Below are positions 57,167-64,000 of a stretch of 64,000 nt of DNA, piece by piece. Position 1 is the first letter of the stretch. Every line of letters starts with the position of its first letter. The stretch comes from an uncultured bacterium. GTDB taxonomy: Bacteria > Bacillota > Clostridia > Lachnospirales > Lachnospiraceae. The notes beneath the pieces are model-generated. The model did no database searches and was not told the DNA's origin. It was given only the letters and a program-made list of their open reading frames with translations. Location of the stretch: positions 1-64,000 of the forward strand of contig CALZQA010000006.1 in NCBI GenBank assembly GCA_945828315.1. The letters run 5' to 3'. Both the position numbers and the translations under genes were made by a program.

Positions 57167-58783
57167 ATGAAAAAAAAGAAATCAAATCTGGGATGGAAGA
57201 TCGGTGGTGCACTTGTTGCGGCTGTGGTCTGCGCGGCAGGCATTTATGTTGGAACGACGGTGCATGCGCAGGAGAACGGAGAGCATCTGATCGCTGACAA
57301 TATATATATCGGTGATATTGCCGTGGGAGGCATGACTGAAGCGCAGGCCAATGAGGCTGTAGAGTCTTATGTGGAGTCTCTGGGAGATACACAGTTCACA
57401 CTGACGGTAGATGACAAGAGTGTGACTGCCACAGCAGCAGACTTTGGCGTGTCATGGTCAAATCCCGTGATCGTGAAAGATGCTGCCGGTGTCGGCAGAA
57501 CCGGAAACCTGATCGAGCGATACAAATCAAAAAAAGATCTCGAACATGAGAATCTGGTGTTTGATATCACATACACTGCGGATAAAGAAAAAGTAAAGAG
57601 CTTTCTGGAGGCGAACGCTCAGGATATGGATCAGGAAGCGGTCAACTACGGACTGATCCGGGAAAATGGTGGATTTACGATCACAGACGGACAGAACGGT
57701 GTTGCTGTGGATGTAGACAAGTCTGTGGATGAGATCGTGTCATATATCGAAGAAACATGGACGCAGACAGACGCGTCTCTGGAGCTTGCAGCCACTGTGG
57801 TGGAACCTGAGGGCACCAAGGAGCAGTTGGAGCGCGTGACAGATGTTCTGGGAACGTTTACTACTGATTTCGGAACTTCTTCCGCAGGACGTGCACAGAA
57901 TGTGCGAAACGGTGCCAGCAAGATCAATGGAACGGTATTGTACCCTGGAGAGCAGTTTTCCGTGTATGAGGCAGTCAATCCGTTCACTGCGGAGAATGGC
58001 TATGAGCTGGCCGGTTCCTACGAGAACGGAACGACAGTTCAGACTTACGGCGGTGGTATCTGTCAGGTATCAACGACGTTATACAATGCTGTGATCCGTG
58101 CGGAACTGGCAATAGATGAGCGTTTCTGTCATTCTATGATCGTCAGCTATGTAAAGCCATCGATGGATGCAGCGATCGCAGGTACTTACAAGGATCTGAA
58201 ATTTACGAATAATTATGATTTCCCGATCTATATCGAGGGATATACGAGCGGCATGCAGATTACCTTTACCATTTATGGGGAGGAGACGCGTGATCCCGGC
58301 AGAGAGGTCATTTTTGAGAGCGAGACCACCAGCACAACGGAGCCGGAAGTGAAATTTGAGACTGCTGCAGATCAGCCCATTGGCTATGTACAGCAGACAC
58401 AGAGTGCACATACCGGTTACACGGCAAAATTGTGGAAGATCGTCAAGGAGAACGGTGTGGAAGTGAGCCGCGAGCCCTACAACAACAGTACTTATAATGC
58501 TTCTCCGAAGATCATCACGGTCGGTATCAAATCAGACAATAAGGAAGCGGTAGCAGCTGTAAAGGCAGCAATCGCAACGAAGGATGAGGCAGCTGTCCGC
58601 GCGGCAGCAGCGGCAAATTCTGCAGAGGCATTAAAGAAGCAGGAAGAAGCAGAAAAGAAACAGCAGGAAGAGGAAGAGAAGAAAAAGGAAGAAGCGGAAA
58701 CTTCCTCAAAACCGGAAAAACCGGCAAAAGAGGATAAAGAGGAGGCACAAGATCCGGCAAAGGAGGAGACCGGGGAGGAGTGA
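57167..58783 (+). CDS. VanW family exported protein
   Basis: 538-residue exported protein. Membrane/signal segment at residues about 10-32. A peptidoglycan-binding-like (PG_binding_4) domain spans about residues 80-200, and the VanW domain about 220-350: NVRNGASKINGTVLYPGEQFSVYEAVNPFTAENGYELAGSY..., TYGGGICQVSTTLYNAVIRAELAIDERFCHSMIVSYVKPSMDAAI, the typical GGGxCQvSTtLYNA motif. A G5-like region follows (about 370-440) and then a low-complexity tail rich in Ala, Lys and Glu (EAVAAVKAAIATKDEAAV, KKQEEAEKKQQEEEEKKKEE). Cell-wall function is likely; the reaction is not known. Confidence 0.9.
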   Translation: MKKKKSNLGWKIGGALVAAVVCAAGIYVGTTVHAQENGEHLIADNIYIGDIAVGGMTEAQANEAVESYVESLGDTQFTLTVDDKSVTATAADFGVSWSNPVIVKDAAGVGRTGNLIERYKSKKDLEHENLVFDITYTADKEKVKSFLEANAQDMDQEAVNYGLIRENGGFTITDGQNGVAVDVDKSVDEIVSYIEETWTQTDASLELAATVVEPEGTKEQLERVTDVLGTFTTDFGTSSAGRAQNVRNGASKINGTVLYPGEQFSVYEAVNPFTAENGYELAGSYENGTTVQTYGGGICQVSTTLYNAVIRAELAIDERFCHSMIVSYVKPSMDAAIAGTYKDLKFTNNYDFPIYIEGYTSGMQITFTIYGEETRDPGREVIFESETTSTTEPEVKFETAADQPIGYVQQTQSAHTGYTAKLWKIVKENGVEVSREPYNNSTYNASPKIITVGIKSDNKEAVAAVKAAIATKDEAAVRAAAAANSAEALKKQEEAEKKQQEEEEKKKEEAETSSKPEKPAKEDKEEAQDPAKEETGEE

Positions 58784-58828
58784 TCCATCCGGTTTGTGAT
58801 AGAAAAACTTAAAAGAGGATAAATAATT

Positions 58829-59812
58829 ATGAAAGTAGGCAAAGTACCGGAGGCAGTACTGAAAAGATCTGTGTTAAAACAAATACGAACCAACCGCCCG
58901 GAAGTGCTTCTTGGCGCTTCCGTAGGGGAAGATTGCGCGGCAGTGGCGTTGCAGGAGGATGAAATGTTTGTTTTATCAACCGATCCGATCACCGGCACAG
59001 TCAAGGATATCGGACATCTGGCGATTCAGATCACGTTAAATGACCTTGCGAGTGCGGGAGCAGAGCCCATCGGTGTGATGCTTACTTTTCTTTTGCCTGA
59101 AAAATTGTCTGAGGCGAAGCTGCGTACGATGATGGAACAGGCGGAAGCTGCGGCGCATGCTGCAAATGTGCAGATCATGGGTGGGCATACAGAGGTGACG
59201 CGGGTGGTCAATCAGCCGGTGATCTCCGTTGTCGGTGTCGGAAAAGCAAAAAAAGGGCGTCTGATCTCAACAGCAGGCGCACGTCCCGGCATGGATGTGA
59301 TCGTCACGAAATGGGTCGGTCTGGAAGGAACGTCGATCATAGCAAAGGAAAAAGAAGAAGAGCTTCTGACCCGCTATCCGCAGGCCCTGGTGGATGCGGC
59401 AAAGGAATTTGACGCGTATCTTTCTGTGCTGCCGGAGGCCGCAGTCGCGGTGGAGTCCGGCGTAAGCGCCATGCATGATGTGACCGAAGGGGGCATATTC
59501 GGTGCACTTTGGGAAATGGCAGAGAGCGCAGGCGTCGGACTGGAGATCGACCTGAAAAAGATTCCGATCCGTCAGGAGACGGTGGAGGTCTGTGAGTTTT
59601 TTGATATCAATCCGTATGAACTGATCAGCAGCGGCAGTATGCTGATGGCGGCGTCCGACGGGAATGGTCTGGTGCGGGCGCTGGCGGCGGCGAATATACC
59701 TGCTGTGTGCGTCGGCAAGGTAACGGAGGGCAATGACCGGGTGCTGTTATCCGGTGAGGAACGCCGGTTTTTAGAGCCGCCGAAGGCAGATGAGCTATAT
59801 AAAGTTGTTTGA
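58829..59812 (+). CDS. AIR synthase-related (HypE/SelD/ThiL-like) protein
   Basis: 327-residue protein of the PurM/AIR synthase superfamily. N-terminal KVPEAVLKRSVLKQIR, then GEDCAAVALQEDEMFVLSTDPITGT with the metal/ATP Asp residues (D33-like GEDCA and TDPI), DLASAGAEPIGVMLTFLLPE, IMGGHTEVTRVVNQPV, and the C-terminal DVTEGGIFGALWEMAESAGVGLEID and ISSGSMLMA. Closest in type to HypE-like proteins that stand alone, but without other hyp genes here. The C-terminal Cys of HypE is absent (end ELYKVV). Substrate unknown. Confidence 0.82.
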   Translation: MKVGKVPEAVLKRSVLKQIRTNRPEVLLGASVGEDCAAVALQEDEMFVLSTDPITGTVKDIGHLAIQITLNDLASAGAEPIGVMLTFLLPEKLSEAKLRTMMEQAEAAAHAANVQIMGGHTEVTRVVNQPVISVVGVGKAKKGRLISTAGARPGMDVIVTKWVGLEGTSIIAKEKEEELLTRYPQALVDAAKEFDAYLSVLPEAAVAVESGVSAMHDVTEGGIFGALWEMAESAGVGLEIDLKKIPIRQETVEVCEFFDINPYELISSGSMLMAASDGNGLVRALAAANIPAVCVGKVTEGNDRVLLSGEERRFLEPPKADELYKVV

Positions 59813-59872
59813 ATGATGTTTTTTCATTGGAACGGTAAAGAAACGGAACAGTTATAAAAAAGGAGTAAACAT

Positions 59873-60355
59873 ATGCGAGAGAAAATATTGACATTTATCG
59901 AGAAAAACAGTCGCGTGGATCTGCGCGATCTGGCCGTACTTTTGGGCGTGGATGAACAGATGGTTGTAAATGAGCTTGAGGCGATGGAGGCAGAGCATGT
60001 GATCTGTGGCTATCATACACTGATCGACTGGGATAAGACCGATGTGGAAAAGGTGACTGCGATGATCGAGGTGCGCGTTACCCCGCAGCGTGATATGGGA
60101 TTTGACAAGGTGGCAGAGCGCATTTACAATTACCCGGAGGTAAATTCCGTATACCTGATCTCCGGCGGCTTTGACCTGATGGTCACACTGGAAGGAAAGA
60201 CGCTGCGCGATATCTCCACATTTGTAACGGATAAGCTCTCAACACTGGATTCCGTGCTCAGCACGAAGACAAATTTTATTCTGAAGAAATATAAAGACCA
60301 TGGTACGGTCATGGCAGAAGCACCGAAGGATGAAAGGATGTTGATGACACCATGA
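59873..60355 (+). CDS. Lrp/AsnC family regulator
   Basis: 160-residue regulator: helix-turn-helix in ILTFIEKNSRVDLRDLAVLLGVDEQMVVNELEAMEAEHVICGYHTLIDW (residues about 4-55) and an RAM domain (VTAMIEVRVTPQRDMGFDKVAERIYNYPEVNSVYLISGGFDLMVTLEGKTLRDISTFVTDKLSTLDSVLSTKTNFILKKYK) for ligand binding and oligomerisation. The stop codon overlaps the next start (ATGA), coupling it to the aminotransferase. It probably senses an amino acid handled by that enzyme. AAAAGGAG precedes ATG. Confidence 0.9.
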   Translation: MREKILTFIEKNSRVDLRDLAVLLGVDEQMVVNELEAMEAEHVICGYHTLIDWDKTDVEKVTAMIEVRVTPQRDMGFDKVAERIYNYPEVNSVYLISGGFDLMVTLEGKTLRDISTFVTDKLSTLDSVLSTKTNFILKKYKDHGTVMAEAPKDERMLMTP

Positions 60356-61530
60356 GAAATCCGCTGAACGAAAAGATTACAACGATAAAACCATCCGGGA
60401 TCCGAAAATTTTTTGACATCGTGAGTGAGATGGAGGATGCTATCTCTCTTGGTGTAGGTGAGCCGGACTTTGATACGCCCTGGCACATTCGTGACGAGGG
60501 TATCTATACATTGGAAAAGGGACGTACCTTTTATACATCCAATGCAGGCTTGAAGGAGCTGCGCATTGAGATCGCAAAATACTTAGACCGCAGATTTCAT
60601 CTTCAGTATGATCCGTTAAATGAGATTCTGATCACTGTAGGCGGCAGCGAGGGTATTGACAACGCCTTCCGCGCGATGATCGATCCGGGTGACGAGGTGC
60701 TGATCCCTCAGCCCAGTTATGTATCCTATGGGCCCTGCTGTGTACTTGCGGGCGGTGTTCCGGTCATTATCGAATTACAGGAAAAAGACCAGTTTCGGCT
60801 GACACCGGAGGCACTGGAGGCAGCCATCACACCGAAAACAAAAATTCTTGTGCTGCCCTTCCCCAACAATCCGACCGGGGCTGTTATGGAAAAATCAGAT
60901 CTGGAGGCGATCGCTGAGGTCGTGATCAAGCATGACCTGTTTGTGCTTAGCGACGAGATCTATGCGGAGTTGTGCTATCTTGAGGAGCACACATCCATCG
61001 CATCTCTGCCGGGCATGCGTGAGCGCACGATCGTGATCAACGGATTCTCCAAATCTCATGCGATGACGGGTTGGCGGCTTGGCTATGCCTGCGGTCCAAA
61101 AGTCATCATGGACCAGATCTTAAAGATCCATCAGTTCGCCATCATGTGCGCCCCCACCAATAGCCAGTATGCGGCTGTGGAGGCGATGCGCAACGGAGAC
61201 GAGGATGTTGCCATGATGCGTGAGCAGTACAACCAGAGACGGCGTTTTCTGGTGCATGAGTTTGAGCGCATGGGACTGCAGTGCTTTGAGCCCTTTGGAG
61301 CGTTTTACATTTTCCCTTCTATCAAGGAGTTTGGCATGAGCTCCGACGAGTTTGCCACCAGACTGCTTCAGGAAGAAAAGGTGGCAGTCGTTCCCGGTAC
61401 GGCATTCGGCGACTGCGGAGAAGGTTTCCTTCGCATTTCCTATGCATATTCGCTGGATAATCTGAAGGTGGCGCTTGGCAGACTGGAGAAGTTTATTACA
61501 AGACTGCGCGCGGAGGCAAAGCAGGCATGA
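60352..61530 (+). CDS. Class I/II aminotransferase
   Basis: 392-residue fold-type I PLP enzyme of the AspC/PatA-like subgroup. Seen: ISLGVGEPDFDTPWHIRDEGI, FYTSNAGLKELRIEIAKYL, VGGSEGIDNAFRAMIDPGDEVLIPQPSYVSY, LPFPNNPTGAVM (Asn of the pyridoxal site), LSDEIYAELCY (Asp), Schiff-base Lys in VINGFSKSHAMTGWRLGY, and C-terminal Arg in FLRISYA. Likely an aromatic or branched-chain/aspartate aminotransferase. The end overlaps trmL by 4 bases. Confidence 0.9.
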   Translation: MRNPLNEKITTIKPSGIRKFFDIVSEMEDAISLGVGEPDFDTPWHIRDEGIYTLEKGRTFYTSNAGLKELRIEIAKYLDRRFHLQYDPLNEILITVGGSEGIDNAFRAMIDPGDEVLIPQPSYVSYGPCCVLAGGVPVIIELQEKDQFRLTPEALEAAITPKTKILVLPFPNNPTGAVMEKSDLEAIAEVVIKHDLFVLSDEIYAELCYLEEHTSIASLPGMRERTIVINGFSKSHAMTGWRLGYACGPKVIMDQILKIHQFAIMCAPTNSQYAAVEAMRNGDEDVAMMREQYNQRRRFLVHEFERMGLQCFEPFGAFYIFPSIKEFGMSSDEFATRLLQEEKVAVVPGTAFGDCGEGFLRISYAYSLDNLKVALGRLEKFITRLRAEAKQA

Positions 61531-62018
61531 TCAATATCGTTTTATTAGAGCCGGAGATCCCGGCAAATACAGGAAATATCGGGCGTACCTGCGTGGCAAC
61601 CGGCACCAGGCTGCACTTGATCGAGCCGCTGGGCTTCTCCTTGAGTGAAAAGGCGTTAAAGCGCGCCGGAATGGATTACTGGTCAGATCTGGACGTGACG
61701 ACCTATGTGGACTATGAAGATTTTCTTGCGCGCAATCCGGGCGCGAAGCTCTACTTTGCGACGACGAAAGGGCGTCACATCTATTCTGATGCACACTACG
61801 AGGATAACTGTTACATTATGTTCGGAAAAGAGAGTGCGGGCATCCCGGAGGAGATTTTAAAGGAGCATCCGGACACGTGCGTGCGCATTCCGATGATCGG
61901 TGAAACGCGCTCGCTCAATCTGTCCAACTCTGTGGCGATCGTTTTATATGAAGCTCTGCGCCAGCAGGGTTTTGCACATATGAAGACAGAGGGAGAACTG
62001 CACCGGCTGCACTGGTAA
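61527..62018 (+). CDS. trmL: tRNA (cytidine(34)-2'-O)-methyltransferase
   Basis: 163-residue SPOUT enzyme that methylates the 2'-O of the wobble base in tRNA-Leu. Motifs: NIVLLEPEIPANTGNIGRTCVATGTRLHLIEPLGF (motif 1), AGMDYWSDLDV, FGKESAGIPEEIL (SAM knot), and VRIPMIGETRSLNLSNSVAIVLYEALRQ (motif 3). Complete, with normal length. ATGA overlap with the aminotransferase gene ahead. The ecfA1 start comes 24 bases later. Confidence 0.95.
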   Translation: MINIVLLEPEIPANTGNIGRTCVATGTRLHLIEPLGFSLSEKALKRAGMDYWSDLDVTTYVDYEDFLARNPGAKLYFATTKGRHIYSDAHYEDNCYIMFGKESAGIPEEILKEHPDTCVRIPMIGETRSLNLSNSVAIVLYEALRQQGFAHMKTEGELHRLHW

Positions 62019-62042
62019 AACCGGTTGAAAGGTCGAAAACGT

Positions 62043-62903
62043 ATGGCAACAATGATGGTAAAAGCAAGACAACTGGTACATGAGTACATCCGCCGCGATG
62101 AGGAGGGAAATCCCATTGCAACGCAGGCGGCGCTGGATCATGTGGATATCGATATCGAACCCGGCAGCTTTGTGGCGATCTTAGGGCACAACGGCTCCGG
62201 AAAATCCACGCTGGCAAAGCATCTGAATGTGCTGCTGAGTCCGACGGAGGGGACACTGTGGGTGGACGGAAAGGATACCTCCGACATGGACAACCTTTGG
62301 AAGATCCGCCAGAATACAGGCATGGTATTTCAGAACCCCGATAACCAGATCATCGGAAGCATCGTGGAGGAGGATGTGGGTTTCGGGCCGGAAAATATCG
62401 GCGTCCCTACGGATGAGATCTGGCAGCGGGTGGAGGACAGCCTACGGGCGGTGGGTATGTTAAAATACCGCAGCCACTCTCCGAACAAGCTTTCCGGAGG
62501 ACAGAAGCAGCGCGTGGCAATCGCGGGCGTTGTAGCCATGCAGCCGAAGTGTATCGTTTTGGATGAGCCCACCGCGATGCTGGATCCCAACGGCCGAAAA
62601 GAAGTCCTGCGCACGGTACATGAGCTGAACCGGAAGAAGGGTGTAACGATCATTCTTATCACACATTATATGGAAGAGGTCACAGACGCGGATTACATTT
62701 ATGTCATGGACAGTGGTTCCGTGGTGATGCAGGGTACGCCCCGGGAGATCTTTTCCCGTGTGGAATCCTTAAAAGCACACCGTATGGACGTGCCTCAGAT
62801 CACACTGCTGGCGCATGAACTTAAGCAGGCGGGACTGAATCTCCCGGACGGGATCCTCACAAGGGAAGAATTGATAGAAGCGTTGGAAAAGTTACAGGTA
62901 TAA
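62043..62903 (+). CDS. ecfA1: ECF transporter ATPase EcfA1
   Basis: 286-residue ABC ATPase of the energy-coupling factor module for vitamin uptake. Walker A GHNGSGKSTLAKHL (near residue 45), Q-loop FQNPDNQIIGSIVEEDVGFGPENIG with the ECF-typical NPDNQ, signature LSGGQKQRVAIAGVVAMQP, Walker B CIVLDEPTAMLDPNGRKEV, H-loop ITHYMEEV. The start ATG 62043 follows GAAAGG; TTG 62025 upstream in frame has no ribosome site. An extra charged insert YIRRDEEGNPIATQA lies before the Walker A. Works as a heterodimer with EcfA2. Confidence 0.95.
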   Translation: MATMMVKARQLVHEYIRRDEEGNPIATQAALDHVDIDIEPGSFVAILGHNGSGKSTLAKHLNVLLSPTEGTLWVDGKDTSDMDNLWKIRQNTGMVFQNPDNQIIGSIVEEDVGFGPENIGVPTDEIWQRVEDSLRAVGMLKYRSHSPNKLSGGQKQRVAIAGVVAMQPKCIVLDEPTAMLDPNGRKEVLRTVHELNRKKGVTIILITHYMEEVTDADYIYVMDSGSVVMQGTPREIFSRVESLKAHRMDVPQITLLAHELKQAGLNLPDGILTREELIEALEKLQV

Positions 62904-62906
62904 AAT

Positions 62907-63755
62907 ATGTCAATCATTTTAGATAAAGTAAATTACATCTATGGACAGGGTACTGCCTATGAGACGTATGCGTTAAAGGATATCAATCTGGAGATCAAAG
63001 ACGGCCAGTTTATCGGCGTCATCGGTCATACGGGTTCCGGAAAATCCACACTGATCCAGCATCTGAATGGGCTTTTGCGAGCCACAAGCGGAACTATTTA
63101 TTACAACGGTGAGGATATTTACACGGAAGGATACAGCATGCGTGCGCTGCGAAGCAAGGTGGGACTAGTCTTCCAGTATCCCGAGCACCAGCTGTTTGAG
63201 ACAACGATCCTCGATGATGTGTGCTTTGGTCCGATGAATCAGGGTCTGGATAAAAATGCGGCACAGCTGAGGGCCTTTGAAGCGCTGCACAGCGTCGGCA
63301 TACCGGAAGAATTGTTCGATCAGTCACCGTTCGACCTCTCCGGCGGGCAGAAGCGCCGTGTGGCGATCGCAGGTGTACTGGCGATGAAGCCGGAGGTGCT
63401 GATATTGGATGAGCCGACCGCGGGACTTGACCCGAAGGGTCGGGATGAGATCCTGGACCAGGTGGCTGAGCTTCACGCAAAGCAGCATATTACAGTCATT
63501 CTTGTCTCTCACAGCATGGAGGATGTGGCAAAGTATGTGGAGCGTATTATTGTCATGAATCAGGGCAGTGTGATGTACGATGATACGCCGAAGAATGTGT
63601 TCCGCTATTACAAGGAACTGGAACAGGTCGGACTGGCAGCTCCGCAGGTGACCTATCTGATGCACGAGCTGCAGGAGAAAGGCTTCCCGGTGAGCTGTGA
63701 TGCCACGACGGTAGAGGAAGCAAAGCAGGAGATCCTGAGTGTCATGCGTAGCTGA
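62907..63755 (+). CDS. ecfA2: ECF transporter ATPase EcfA2
   Basis: 282-residue partner ATPase. Walker A GHTGSGKSTLIQHLNGLL, Q-loop VFQYPEHQLFETTILDDVCFGPMNQG (YPEHQLF is typical of EcfA2), signature LSGGQKRRVAIAGVLAMKP, Walker B VLILDEPTAGLDPKGRDEI, H-loop LVSHSMEDVAKYV. It starts 3 bases after ecfA1, translationally coupled. Together with ecfT it forms the general energizing module; substrate-binding S components are encoded elsewhere. Confidence 0.96.
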   Translation: MSIILDKVNYIYGQGTAYETYALKDINLEIKDGQFIGVIGHTGSGKSTLIQHLNGLLRATSGTIYYNGEDIYTEGYSMRALRSKVGLVFQYPEHQLFETTILDDVCFGPMNQGLDKNAAQLRAFEALHSVGIPEELFDQSPFDLSGGQKRRVAIAGVLAMKPEVLILDEPTAGLDPKGRDEILDQVAELHAKQHITVILVSHSMEDVAKYVERIIVMNQGSVMYDDTPKNVFRYYKELEQVGLAAPQVTYLMHELQEKGFPVSCDATTVEEAKQEILSVMRS

Positions 63756-63796
63756 ACTGTCGGGCGGACATTGCATGGCCGCGCTGGAGGAATTTT

Positions 63797-64000
63797 ATGT
63801 TAAGAGATATTACGATAGGACAATATTATCCGACCGGGTCCGTGATCCATCGGATGGATCCGCGGGTAAAGCTGTTCGGAACACTGGTATTTCTGATTTC
63901 CGTATTTGCATATAAAGGCATTGTGGGATTCGCGATCGTTACGCTGTTTCTGGCGGCGCTGATCAGTATTTCAAAGGTACCGTTCCGATACATGATCAAA
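63797..64000 (+). CDS. ecfT: ECF transporter transmembrane protein EcfT, N-terminal part
   Basis: Open frame of 68 codons to the window end. ATG 63797 follows GGAGGAATTTT. It begins MLRDITIGQYYPTGSVIHRMDPRVKLFGTLVF, where 'GQYxPxxSxiHrlDPRxKl' is the EcfT N-terminal signature, followed by two hydrophobic helices (LFGTLVFLISVFAYKGIVGF, AIVTLFLAALISIS). The C-terminal coupling helices with the Ala-Arg-Gly motifs lie beyond the window. Third gene of the ecfA1-ecfA2-ecfT set. Confidence 0.93.
   Translation, partial: MLRDITIGQYYPTGSVIHRMDPRVKLFGTLVFLISVFAYKGIVGFAIVTLFLAALISISKVPFRYMIK

Overview
The window looks like one end of a contig from a Gram-positive, anaerobic Clostridia genome, most likely a butyrate-forming member of the Lachnospiraceae. 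The reasons are AGGAGG-type ribosome sites before most genes, TTGACA/TATAAT promoters, a SigI/RsgI pair, an FeoA-FeoA-FeoB iron system, a butyryl-CoA:acetate CoA-transferase with a Rex-type operator, and an ECF transporter module. The family is inferred from gene content; no rRNA or tRNA gene was seen. The first 46 bases are not genomic: they match the Illumina Nextera i7 adapter end, so the contig starts in untrimmed library adapter.

Layout. 47-858: a cut-off nth and an internally deleted alpha/beta hydrolase. 880-5740: a MATE exporter, a DtxR-type regulator, and the ferrous iron operon feoA-feoA-feoB plus a 43-residue Cys-rich membrane protein. 5806-7458: a PAS-GGDEF-EAL protein with a degenerate cyclase site. 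7531-26267: a large polyamine/GABA island: gabT-like aminotransferase, 4-hydroxybutyrate dehydrogenase, a divergent LuxR-type regulator, putrescine aminotransferase, two paralogous NhaC-type transporters, an amidohydrolase, N-carbamoylputrescine amidase, aldehyde dehydrogenase, another class III aminotransferase, an APC permease and an Fe-type alcohol dehydrogenase. Three cytidylate-kinase-like proteins are interleaved with the transporters.

26425-41828: HD protein, CmpB-like membrane protein and ArAE-like protein; rhamnulose-1-phosphate aldolase; chemoreceptor; sodium/solute symporter; a metal-efflux operon (ArsR regulator, free HMA protein, P1B ATPase); a second MATE; the yqeB-yqeC pair; a Ca/Na antiporter; a DUF4015 protein; and the CoA-transferase. 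42003-50917: RsgI/SigI, RlmD, serine acetyltransferase, a Big_2 protein, YjbQ, and a TetR regulator with an MMPL pump. 51008-64000: the pump's probable secreted coiled-coil partner, a MntP-like protein, exonuclease, radical SAM protein, VanW protein, AIR-synthase protein, Lrp regulator with aminotransferase, TrmL, and ecfA1-ecfA2-ecfT (cut by the window end).

How the genes fit together. The island encodes a plausible route N-carbamoylputrescine -> putrescine -> 4-aminobutanal -> GABA -> succinate semialdehyde -> 4-hydroxybutyrate. The CoA-transferase at 40491-41828 could activate acids at the end of such a route. 4-hydroxybutyryl-CoA dehydratase and agmatine deiminase are not in the window. 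Several units in the island have strong terminator hairpins between a promoter or intergenic start and the first gene, which suggests transcription attenuation. The least explained part is the set of three kinase-like proteins, each close to a transporter.
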